Both the position numbers and the translations under genes were made by a program. Below are positions 25,705 through 33,659 of a DNA stretch of 64,000 nucleotides, piece after piece. The notes beneath the pieces are model-generated. The model searched no databases and was not told where the DNA came from. It saw only the letters and a program-made list of their open reading frames with translations. The DNA is from Candidatus Gastranaerophilales bacterium (GTDB lineage Bacteria > Cyanobacteriota > Vampirovibrionia > Gastranaerophilales > Gastranaerophilaceae): NCBI GenBank assembly GCA_944322725.1, contig CALUPU010000004.1, positions 103,050 to 167,049 on the forward strand. The letters run 5' to 3'. Numbering within the stretch: the first letter of the stretch is position 1; every line of letters starts with the position of its first letter.

Positions 25705-27261
25705 ATGTATAAGAATAAAAAAATTATAGCTGTAGATGATGATTCAATATTGTTGTCAACATTAAAGATGCTTCTTTCTCTGGAGGGATTTGACAATGTT
25801 GAGTATTTTGATAATCCTAAAAAAGCACTTGAAAGCATTGATAAAGAAAAGCCTGCACTTATTCTTTCCGATTTTATGATGCCTGATATGAACGGTATAG
25901 AGTTTTTGTTCGAGGCAAAAAAACTATGTCCGGAGACAAGCATGATTCTTTTGACAGGTTATGCAGACAAAGAAAATGCTATCAAGGCAATTAACGAAGT
26001 AGGTATTTATAAATATATTGAAAAACCATGGGATAACGAGGATTTGCTTATCAATATCCGTAACGGACTTGAGAGAAGCGGACTTATTTCAGAGTTAAAC
26101 AACAAGATTGAAGAACTGTCGCAGGCAAAGGCTCAGCTTGAAAAATACTCGCATTCTCTTGAAGAAATAGTAATGCAAAAAACAGCCGATCTGGTTGAAT
26201 CTAACGTTAAATTGAGTGCTATTATTAATTACTGTGCAGACGGCATAGTTATTGTGGGGCCGGACGCTGCAATTGTTCAGGCTAATCCTGCGTTTGAAAA
26301 CTTAACCGGTCTTGATAGTCATCTTCTTGAAGGGAAAAGTCTTCGTGACTTGATTGTTACGGATGAAAATAAACTTCAAAAAATTACCAATGATAAAAAA
26401 GAAGTAATGCTCAGAGATGCTGCAATCAAGAACTGTATCAATGACAAAAAAATCCCCGTAGAAATAAATTTTGCTCCTATTCCGGCAGACGGCAAGGAAG
26501 AATCAGAGATAAACTATGTGGGAGTAGTAAGAAACGTCAGTCTTCAAAAAGAGATGGAACGATTAAGGGATGACTTTATTGCAACATTGACTCATGACTT
26601 GAGAACCCCTTTGCTGGCTGCAATACAGACCTTGCAGTTTTTCCTTGACGGAACTCTGGGTGAAATCGGCGAAAAACAAAAGACTTTGCTTGATACAATG
26701 AAAAAGAGCAATGAAGATATGCTCGGGCTTGTTAATGCACTTCTTGAGGTATACAAGTATGAGTCCGGCAAACTTAACCTGTGCAAGACAACTTTTTCTT
26801 TGAAGAGTTTTGTAGAAGAAGGTATCGCGCAGTTAAAAGCACTTGCAGATAAGAAAGGCATAAAACTTACCGTTGTGTACGATGGCTGCGAGGCTGCTGA
26901 TATTACGGCGGACAGAAACGAACTTCGCAGGGTGCTTCTCAATCTTTGCGGAAATGCACTAAATCATACAAAATCAGGCGGTGAAATAGAAATCACTGCT
27001 TCTGACAAAAATGGTGATTTAATTCTTAATGTAAAAGATAACGGAATTGGTATTCCAAAAGAAGATATGAAAAAACTCTTCAAAAGATTTTCACAGGGTA
27101 CAAGTCAGAAACGTTCCGCTGGAACAGGGCTTGGACTATACCTTTCAAGGCAGATTGTTGAAGCGCATAACGGTAAAATATGGGTTGAAAGTGAAGTGTC
27201 AAAGGGCAGTGTTTTTTCTGTCCTGATACCGGATTCATTGAATGTAAAGGAAAAAGTATAA
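25705..27261 (+). CDS. hybrid sensor kinase: receiver, PAS, HisKA, HATPase
   Basis: A 518-residue cytoplasmic signalling protein. Residues 1-120 form a receiver domain with phospho-acceptor D56 (ILSDFMMPDMNG) and the conserved Lys in YIEKPWD. A coiled coil follows to about 165, then a PAS domain (YCADGIVIVGPDAA). HisKA has H296 in THDLRTPL. The HATPase has N, DNGIGIP and GTGLGLYLS boxes. No membrane segment is present, so input comes through the N-terminal receiver or the PAS. The stop overlaps the ATG of a NarL-type regulator (TAATG), its likely partner. First gene of a five-gene operon. Confidence 0.93.
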   Translation: MYKNKKIIAVDDDSILLSTLKMLLSLEGFDNVEYFDNPKKALESIDKEKPALILSDFMMPDMNGIEFLFEAKKLCPETSMILLTGYADKENAIKAINEVGIYKYIEKPWDNEDLLINIRNGLERSGLISELNNKIEELSQAKAQLEKYSHSLEEIVMQKTADLVESNVKLSAIINYCADGIVIVGPDAAIVQANPAFENLTGLDSHLLEGKSLRDLIVTDENKLQKITNDKKEVMLRDAAIKNCINDKKIPVEINFAPIPADGKEESEINYVGVVRNVSLQKEMERLRDDFIATLTHDLRTPLLAAIQTLQFFLDGTLGEIGEKQKTLLDTMKKSNEDMLGLVNALLEVYKYESGKLNLCKTTFSLKSFVEEGIAQLKALADKKGIKLTVVYDGCEAADITADRNELRRVLLNLCGNALNHTKSGGEIEITASDKNGDLILNVKDNGIGIPKEDMKKLFKRFSQGTSQKRSAGTGLGLYLSRQIVEAHNGKIWVESEVSKGSVFSVLIPDSLNVKEKV

Positions 27262-27935
27262 TGGCTGAAGATATAAAGGTGCTTCTTGTAGAAGACCATA
27301 TGATGATTAGAATGGGCACTGCTCTTGTTATAGAGAAAACAGACGGGATAACACTTCTTGCCGAGGCAGAAGACGGACAGCAGGGTGTTGAGATGGCAAA
27401 AGAACTTCTGCCTGATGTTATTCTTATGGATATAGGTCTTCCTGTCATTGACGGTATAGAAGCAACAAGACAGATTAAGGAAATGAACCTTGATTCCAAA
27501 ATATTAATTTTTACCTCTCGAGACAGTGATGATGATGTTTTTGCCGCTCTTGCCGCAGGTGCTGACGGCTATATTATGAAAGGAGCAACCGCTCAGCAGC
27601 TTACAGCAGCAATTACGGCTGTAAATGAAGGTACTGCGTGGCTTGATCCTGCAATTGCAAGGCTTGTTTTATCTAATGTTCAAAGGCAAAAATCAGAAGA
27701 ATCTGCTACTGATTCAATAAATTATAAAGCTGGCAAAAATACGTTTGGACTGACTGAAAGAGAAATGGAAGTTCTTGCTTTAATTGTGGACGGGCTCTCT
27801 AATCCTGAAATCGCGGAAAAATTATTCATAACAAGAGCCACGGCAAAAGCGCATGTGCATAGTATCCTGCAAAAATTATATGTTGATGACAGAACTCAGG
27901 CTGCTGTTACTGCGATGAGAGAGGGGCTTGTGTAA
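27261..27935 (+). CDS. NarL/FixJ family response regulator
   Basis: A 224-residue two-component output protein. The receiver has the acidic pair E11-D12, phospho-acceptor D57 (VILMDIGLPVIDG) and Lys in YIMKGAT. The C-terminal LuxR-type helix-turn-helix is FGLTEREMEVLALIVDGLSN, with AEKLFITRATAKAHVHSI as the recognition part. It is coupled to the kinase gene, and its own stop abuts the next ATG, so the regulator, the secreted protein and the transporter permeases are one unit. That suggests the pair controls, or is controlled with, uptake of an external compound. Confidence 0.95.
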   Translation: MAEDIKVLLVEDHMMIRMGTALVIEKTDGITLLAEAEDGQQGVEMAKELLPDVILMDIGLPVIDGIEATRQIKEMNLDSKILIFTSRDSDDDVFAALAAGADGYIMKGATAQQLTAAITAVNEGTAWLDPAIARLVLSNVQRQKSEESATDSINYKAGKNTFGLTEREMEVLALIVDGLSNPEIAEKLFITRATAKAHVHSILQKLYVDDRTQAAVTAMREGLV

Positions 27936-28907
27936 ATGTTTAAAGCATTTGTAAGAATTTTTGCAATATGCTTATGCTTTTTTATTTTGAATTCGGCTTA
28001 TTCTTTTGATTTTCAAAGGGATGTCTCCTCAAAGTGCTTTTGGACAAACAGTTATAAAAAAGCACATCCGCAGCCTGTAAATAATATGCCAAAAACAATG
28101 CAGGAATATTATAGAGAAGTTAATAAAGCCGCTGCAAAAAAGGAAAACATACCGTCTCCAAATTTTGAAAAAGACACAAAACTTGTGGATTTGCCCAATC
28201 CTTCCGTGATTTTAAGAAAATATAACAATCCTCCGGGTACGTATGAAATAAATCTCAACAGCCTGAAAAAGAAACGACAAATTAACTCAATCGGCGTTGT
28301 TTCTCCAGGATTCGATAAAATGGTTTACTCCACTGTTTTTTATTACCCTTCAACCAAAACAGCGTCTTCTGAACTTTATCTTATGAATCTTGATACTTCT
28401 AAAAGCGTGAAACAGAGAATCGAAGATGCTCATGTAAATCATGGAAAAAATACAATACACAGGGTGGAGATGGACGCGCTTGACCTGGATTTGCAAAGAA
28501 CATTGACTGTGGTTGACTGGTCATCTGACGGCAAAAAAATCGCAATAAAAGAAAAAATTGCAAACAATGCTGACGGTTTATGGAAAACTAATCTTCTTGT
28601 ATTTAATCTGGAAACGGGAAAAGTTAAAAATCTGAGTGAAATAAGAGGTGCAATAGAGTATTACTGGAGAAATAACGGACTGAACTTAAAAGATTACAGA
28701 TGGGACATTTATCCTATAGGATGGGATTCGATAAACCCTGACAGAATTATAGTTTTTGCTTATGCTGCAACTGGTGAAAAACCAAAATATCTTGGTGCAT
28801 GGTCAGTAGATTACTACGGTGACAGAGCAATGCTCATCTCTTTGACAAAGACTGATTTTGAGGTATCGTTAAACGGTTCGTGTTTAAAAACCGAATTGCA
28901 AAACTGA
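27936..28907 (+). CDS. secreted protein with beta-propeller-like repeats
   Basis: A 323-residue protein with an N-terminal signal sequence (FVRIFAICLCFFILNSAYS). The rest is beta-rich, with at least one TolB/WD-like blade (VVDWSSDGKKIAIKEK) and related strands (IGVVSPGFDKMVYSTVFY, YPIGWDSINPDRIIVF). No lipobox or enzymatic motif is visible. It starts on the base after the regulator's stop. Lying between a two-component pair and ABC permeases, it may be a periplasmic sensing or binding component, but it does not resemble a classical solute-binding protein. I do not recognise the family. Confidence 0.7.
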   Translation: MFKAFVRIFAICLCFFILNSAYSFDFQRDVSSKCFWTNSYKKAHPQPVNNMPKTMQEYYREVNKAAAKKENIPSPNFEKDTKLVDLPNPSVILRKYNNPPGTYEINLNSLKKKRQINSIGVVSPGFDKMVYSTVFYYPSTKTASSELYLMNLDTSKSVKQRIEDAHVNHGKNTIHRVEMDALDLDLQRTLTVVDWSSDGKKIAIKEKIANNADGLWKTNLLVFNLETGKVKNLSEIRGAIEYYWRNNGLNLKDYRWDIYPIGWDSINPDRIIVFAYAATGEKPKYLGAWSVDYYGDRAMLISLTKTDFEVSLNGSCLKTELQN

Positions 28908-28915
28908 GGAGAAAA

Positions 28916-29788
28916 ATGTATAAATATTATAAAAAATACGTGCCCTATCTTTTTCTGCTTCCTGCAGCAGTGATACTTGTATTGTTCTTTTTTATACCGT
29001 TTTTTGAAACCATTATTTTGAGTTTTTTTGATTATAATTCAAATATTTATCATCCTGCATTTGTTTCTCTGGATAATTATATTACTCTGTTAAAAAGCCC
29101 TGTTTTTTATAAGGTTTTGTTAAACACCTTTATCTATCTTATTGCTGCTGTTCCTTTTCTTGTTGTTTTTCCTTTGATTATTGCAATTTTAATAAATCAA
29201 AAAATAAGAGGGATTACGCTGTATAAGATTTTGATTTATCTTCCTGTAATTGTATCTATAGTCGTTGCTGCTATTGCTTTCAAGTGGCTTTATGCTCAAC
29301 AGGGGATTTTAAATTATGTTATGGATTTGTTTCATATTCCTCCTGTGGGCTGGCTGACAGACCCTAATGCCGCGCTTTATTCAGTTATACTTGTGACAGT
29401 ATGGAAAGGTATCGGGTATTATATGATGATATATCTTTCCGCATTAATGGGGGTTCCGAAAGATTTATACGAAGCGTGTGATGTGGACGGTGCTAATCCG
29501 ATAACCAAACATTTAACGGTAACGCTTCCTCATCTGATGCCTACAATAGGTCTTGTTACAATGATTTCTTCAATCTCCGCAATGAAAGTCTTTGTTGAAA
29601 TTTATGTTATGACTAAAGGCGGACCTCTGGATTCGAGCAAAACAATTGTGTATTACATTTATGAGCGTGCCTTTGAAAATCTTGATTTGGGAATAGCTTC
29701 GGCGGCATCTGTTATATTGCTTGTAATAGTACTGGTTATGTCAATATTGAATTTTACACTGTTTGAAAACAAACAGTATCAGTTGTGA
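28916..29788 (+). CDS. ABC transporter permease, MalF/UgpA type
   Basis: Inner membrane permease of the carbohydrate uptake type 1 family, 290 residues with six predicted spans. The conserved cytoplasmic EAA loop is LYEACDVDGANPITKHLTVTLP. I start the gene at the ATG at 28916, seven bases past GAGGAGA, rather than at 28880, which would overlap the upstream gene and add a basic tail. It is followed ten bases later by the partner permease. Substrate is probably a sugar or glycerophosphate-type compound, by family only. No ATPase or binding-protein gene is adjacent. Confidence 0.92.
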   Translation: MYKYYKKYVPYLFLLPAAVILVLFFFIPFFETIILSFFDYNSNIYHPAFVSLDNYITLLKSPVFYKVLLNTFIYLIAAVPFLVVFPLIIAILINQKIRGITLYKILIYLPVIVSIVVAAIAFKWLYAQQGILNYVMDLFHIPPVGWLTDPNAALYSVILVTVWKGIGYYMMIYLSALMGVPKDLYEACDVDGANPITKHLTVTLPHLMPTIGLVTMISSISAMKVFVEIYVMTKGGPLDSSKTIVYYIYERAFENLDLGIASAASVILLVIVLVMSILNFTLFENKQYQL

Positions 29789-29798
29789 GGAGAAAACA

Positions 29799-30650
29799 GT
29801 GAAAAATTTTAAAAGTATATCAAGAGGATTTTTTATACACGCATCATTGATAACGGTTTCTTTGTTATCAATATTTCCTTTTATCTGGCTTATGTCTACG
29901 GCGATGAAAGGTCCTGATGAAAATATTTTTCAATACCCTCCGGTATTTTTCCCGGAGCAGCCTACGTGGGCAAATTTCAAAGGGGTGTGGCATCAGATAC
30001 CTTTTATGCTTTATTTCTTAAACAGTATGGTTGTTGCGGGTTTTACGGTTGTTTTGAATTTGATTTTGTCCGCACTTGCCGCATATCCGCTTGCAAGAAT
30101 GGAATTTGCCGGTAAAAAGACTGTCTTTTATGCAACACTTGCAACAATTATGATACCTTTTCAAGCTATTATGCTTCCTGTATATTTGATTGTTTTGAAG
30201 CTGAATATGGTGGATTCCGTTAATTCCGTAATGGGCTATCTCGGGCTTATTTTGCCTTTTGCAGTGAATGCTTTTGGTATATTTTTGATGAGGCAGGCTT
30301 TTCTAGCTATTCCGAAAGAAATGGAAGAAGCTGCTTTTGTGGACGGATGCAGCGTGTTTCAAATCTGGTGGAAAGTTCTTCTTCCTATGGTTAAACCTAC
30401 GCTTGCAGTGCTTGCCATATTTACTTTTATCGGTTCTTGGGGAGAATTTTTATGGCCGAGTATTGTTTTGACCCAAAAGGCATTATACACATTGCCTGTA
30501 GGTGTTAATGATTTACAGGGCATGTTCAGTGCAAACTGGAGATTTATCGCTGCGGGTTCTATTATTGCTACAATACCTATTCTTGTTTTCTTTATTGCTA
30601 TGCAAAGATATTTTATCTCCGGTGAGAATGACGGAGCCGTTAAAGGTTAA
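29799..30650 (+). CDS. ABC transporter permease, MalG/UgpE type
   Basis: Second half of the permease heterodimer, 283 residues. Six spans, with the EAA loop EMEEAAFVDGCSVFQIWWKV and the typical ending FIAMQRYFISG. I choose the GTG at 29799, five bases past GAGGAGA, because the upstream ATG at 29763 lies within the preceding gene. This is the last gene of the operon starting with the hybrid kinase. The complete transporter needs a MalK-like ATPase and a binding protein from elsewhere in the genome. Confidence 0.92.
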   Translation: MKNFKSISRGFFIHASLITVSLLSIFPFIWLMSTAMKGPDENIFQYPPVFFPEQPTWANFKGVWHQIPFMLYFLNSMVVAGFTVVLNLILSALAAYPLARMEFAGKKTVFYATLATIMIPFQAIMLPVYLIVLKLNMVDSVNSVMGYLGLILPFAVNAFGIFLMRQAFLAIPKEMEEAAFVDGCSVFQIWWKVLLPMVKPTLAVLAIFTFIGSWGEFLWPSIVLTQKALYTLPVGVNDLQGMFSANWRFIAAGSIIATIPILVFFIAMQRYFISGENDGAVKG

Positions 30651-30672
30651 TAAAACACAATATAAAATGTTA

Positions 30673-30709
30673 CAAATTTGAAACAGCATTATAATGTTTC
30701 AAAAATTTG
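30673..30709 (+). terminator. imperfect hairpin after the permease operon
   Basis: CAAATTTGAAACA pairs with TGTTTCAAAAATTTG with a two-base bulge and a 9-base loop, followed by AATTTTTC. It lies 23 bases past the operon stop and is the only terminator candidate there. Confidence 0.4.
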
Positions 30710-30732
30710 AATTTTTCTCGATATTTCATACC

Positions 30733-30762
30733 TTTACAAAGGTATACATAACCTGTTACAAT
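30733..30762 (+). promoter_or_regulatory. probable promoter of the GGDEF/HD-GYP gene
   Basis: TTTACA (30733-30738), 18 bases, TACAAT (30757-30762) with a TG one base upstream of the -10 box (extended -10). The predicted leader of about 90 bases runs to the TTG start at 30858. Confidence 0.45.
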
Positions 30763-30857
30763 ACTTAAAATTGTAAAAATTTTTAATCGTCAATTGTAAA
30801 AAATGGCAAATTTTTCAGATTAGGATTTTTATAGCATTATATCAGGAAGGTCTTACA

Positions 30858-32741
30858 TTGGATTTTAATAATTTTCATAACTTGAAAAATATGGCTGAAA
30901 ACGTTTCGTCTGATGCAAAGTTGGATGCCGATAGCAAGGGTAAAGATTCAAAACAGTCTAACCCTATAATTCCGAGCGGTCTTATTTCAAAAATTAATTC
31001 AATAAACAGCAGAACAACCGCTAATAAAATGTATGCCGGTTATAATACCAAAAATTGGAGAATTTCCGAAAATATTGATTATCAAGAGGTAATTAAATTT
31101 ATAAATGAAATTATGCAGGGAAAAGAAACACAGGGTGAACTTTTTTATTCGCTGCACAATATTTTTACAAACAAATTAAACTCTTCTTTTTCTGCGTTCG
31201 GTTTATACTGTGAGCAGTCAAACTGTATAAACTTTAAAATAATTGATAAAATAGGTTCTACTTTTACAAGCCGTGTCCTGATAAACGGCTCTGAAAATCC
31301 TGTAGAGAAGGCTTTCACCACAAGAACATGCCAGTTCGTGTCAAGCAGCAGCTTTTTGAATGTGCATTATTTGAATGACTCCGCTGCTGCAATATTGCCT
31401 CTTTGTTCCATAGATGATTGCATAGGGGTAATGATTGTAGGGGATAACAACTATGAGTCATCTTGTGAAATATACAAACTTATGGCAAGATATCTGGCTC
31501 TGTTTATTCAGAATAAAGACCTTTCAACAAAGGTATTGATGAATACAGATACGGATTCTTTGACCGGATTGAATAACCACAGAAAATTTCAGGAAATTCT
31601 TGCCGGAGAAATTGATAAGGCTAAAAGAACAGAAACTCAAACCTCAATTGTTATTTTTGATATAAACAATATCTCGCAGATAAATAAAGACTTTGGTGCT
31701 GCAAAAGGTGATGAAATAATCAAACTTGTTGCGGATAAAATTAAGCAGGGAATAAGAAATAACGACTCGGCTGCCAGATACGGAGGCGATGAAGTTGCAA
31801 TTGTCCTGCCAGAAACTAATTCTGCGGAAGCCAAATATCTTGCCGAATATTTGACATATTCGCTATCCTGCTGTCTTGTGGATGACGTAGGTCCTATTAA
31901 GGTTTCTGTTGGTATTGCTACATATCCGAATTCTACGCAGGATCTTGAAAAATTGTTAATTCTTGCGGAGCAGGCAATGTATATCTCCAAAAGCAAGGGC
32001 TATAAAAACGGTATGTCGACTATTGTATGCTCTGATGATTTTGATTTTTGGGATGATACTGCGCTCAGCTCTTTTGCATCAGTTATTGCAAAAAGACACG
32101 CTTCTATCGGTATAAACTTTGACGAGGAACTGGTGAACAAATTCCATTCTGAAGAAATTATTAACCAGGGGCATTTAATTGAAGTTGTTACTTCTCTGGC
32201 AAGTGCCATAGATGCAAAAGATGAATACACAAAAGGTCACTCTTCTTCTGTTTCCAGATACTCCGAGGCTCTTGCAAGAGCACTGAACCTGCCGGAAAAA
32301 GATGTTGAACGTATTAAACTCGGGGCTTTGCTTCATGATATTGGCAAAATCGGTATCCCCGAGCATGTTCTTAAAAAACCGTCTAAACTTACTGATGAAG
32401 AATGGGAAATTATGAAGCAGCATCCGACAATCGGTGCTGAAAAAGTTCTTTTGCCAAATGAATCTTTGCATGACCTTATACCGATTGTAAAATACCATCA
32501 TGAGCACTGGGACGGCTCAGGGTATCCGGAAAAACTTAAAGGCGAAGATATTCCGCTTGCAGCAAGAATTGTTTCTGTTGCAGATGCTTACCACGCATTG
32601 ATTTCCGACAGACCGTACCGTAAAGGTATGTCTAATGAAAAAGCCTGTGAAATCCTCAGAGTCGGTGCAGGTATTCAATGGGATAAAAATCTTGTAAGAG
32701 AATTTATTAATATTTCTGAATCTCTTTATACAAAAATTTAA
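30858..32741 (+). CDS. GGDEF and HD-GYP domain cyclic-di-GMP enzyme
   Basis: A 627-residue cytoplasmic protein. Residues about 60-220 look like a GAF-type sensor, 230-385 are a GGDEF domain (DSLTGLNNHRKF, then the signature as GGDEV in RYGGDEVAIVLP), and 430-620 are an HD-GYP phosphodiesterase. HDIGKIGIPEHVL, the metal His residues in KYHHEHWDGSGYPE, and DAYHALISDRPYR all look intact. The last GGDEF residue is Val, so synthase activity is uncertain while hydrolysis of cyclic di-GMP is likely. Start is TTG, eight bases past AGGAAGG. The next ATG is 33 bases on. It is monocistronic. Confidence 0.93.
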   Translation: MDFNNFHNLKNMAENVSSDAKLDADSKGKDSKQSNPIIPSGLISKINSINSRTTANKMYAGYNTKNWRISENIDYQEVIKFINEIMQGKETQGELFYSLHNIFTNKLNSSFSAFGLYCEQSNCINFKIIDKIGSTFTSRVLINGSENPVEKAFTTRTCQFVSSSSFLNVHYLNDSAAAILPLCSIDDCIGVMIVGDNNYESSCEIYKLMARYLALFIQNKDLSTKVLMNTDTDSLTGLNNHRKFQEILAGEIDKAKRTETQTSIVIFDINNISQINKDFGAAKGDEIIKLVADKIKQGIRNNDSAARYGGDEVAIVLPETNSAEAKYLAEYLTYSLSCCLVDDVGPIKVSVGIATYPNSTQDLEKLLILAEQAMYISKSKGYKNGMSTIVCSDDFDFWDDTALSSFASVIAKRHASIGINFDEELVNKFHSEEIINQGHLIEVVTSLASAIDAKDEYTKGHSSSVSRYSEALARALNLPEKDVERIKLGALLHDIGKIGIPEHVLKKPSKLTDEEWEIMKQHPTIGAEKVLLPNESLHDLIPIVKYHHEHWDGSGYPEKLKGEDIPLAARIVSVADAYHALISDRPYRKGMSNEKACEILRVGAGIQWDKNLVREFINISESLYTKI

Positions 32742-32780
32742 TAAAAAAAAGACCCGAAAAGAATTTTTCTTTTAAGGTCT
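32742..32780 (-). terminator. terminator of the amidase-murI transcript
   Basis: On the minus strand AGACC...GGTCT with an inner AAAAGAA/TTCTTTT stem (32750-32780) is followed by a run of eight T (plus-strand A-run 32743-32750). It lies 82 bases past the murI stop, with the plus-strand terminator in between. Confidence 0.68.
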
Positions 32781-32797
32781 GAAATTTAAATAAGAAG

Positions 32798-32839
32798 AGA
32801 GAGCTTTCATACTTATATAAAGTATCGGGCTCTCTTTTT
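32798..32839 (+). terminator. terminator of the GGDEF/HD-GYP gene
   Basis: AGAGAGC (32798-32804) pairs with GCTCTCT (32829-32835), and an inner ATACTT/AAGTAT stem stacks above it. A run of five T follows. Confidence 0.75.
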
Positions 32840-32861
32840 ATTGCCTTAATGTTACATTTAT

Positions 32862-33659
32862 TTATAATTTTACAAGATGCGGCTCTGCATCAATTTCCAT
32901 AAAGATTTTTGCATTTTGTTTAAAGCTTTCAGGCTCGCTGCTTGCAAAATATTGAATATGACCTGATATTTGAGGATTAAGCAGGTTATTTTTATCTAAA
33001 TCTTCTTTAATATAATTTGCAAATATTTGAGCCGGGTTTATAAAAAGTTCTTTTGGTGCATATTTTGAAAGCTTGTCCAATAAATAAGGATAATGTGTAC
33101 ATCCGAGTATAATTTTTTGAGGATTAAACTCCAGCACCTTGTTGAGATAGCCTGTTATTGCTTCTTTTTCATCGGAACAGGTTATTTGTTTTTCAACTAT
33201 AGGAACCCACAGCGGACATGCCTGCTCAAATACTTTGATTTTGGGGTTATTTTTATTAAATTCCTGTGTATATTTCTTTGAATTAACTGTTGCCTGTGTT
33301 GCCATAACGCCTATTCTTGTAAAATCGTTATCTTTTGACACGCATTTTGCAACTGTTTGTATAAGCGGATAAATTTTAAAGCTGTACTTATCTTTCAACT
33401 CTTCGTATGCTGTTGCCGAGGTAGTGTTACAGGCAAGAACAACTGCCTTGACACTCTGCGTTTCAAAAAAATCGAATATTTCTTTTACTATTTCTATGAG
33501 TTCTTCTTTTGATTTTTCTCCGTAGGGAAGATTTTTTGTATCACCGAAATAAAGATAATCTTCGTTCGGGCAGATTTTTAAAAGCTGCTTCAGTACGGTC
33601 AAACCGCCAACGCCGGAATCCATTACTCCGATAGCTTTGTTGTTATTCTTTATATCCAT
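32862..33659 (-). CDS. murI: glutamate racemase
   Basis: Makes D-glutamate for peptidoglycan by two-base racemisation. 265 residues, normal length. GVMDSGVGGLTVLK is at the start. The two catalytic Cys are in VLACNTTSA and LGCTHYPYL. YFGDTKNLPYGEKS is the family's second signature. Its ATG directly follows the amidase stop, so the two cell wall genes are one operon, ending at the minus-strand terminator near 32750. Confidence 0.97.
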   Translation of the reverse strand: MDIKNNNKAIGVMDSGVGGLTVLKQLLKICPNEDYLYFGDTKNLPYGEKSKEELIEIVKEIFDFFETQSVKAVVLACNTTSATAYEELKDKYSFKIYPLIQTVAKCVSKDNDFTRIGVMATQATVNSKKYTQEFNKNNPKIKVFEQACPLWVPIVEKQITCSDEKEAITGYLNKVLEFNPQKIILGCTHYPYLLDKLSKYAPKELFINPAQIFANYIKEDLDKNNLLNPQISGHIQYFASSEPESFKQNAKIFMEIDAEPHLVKL

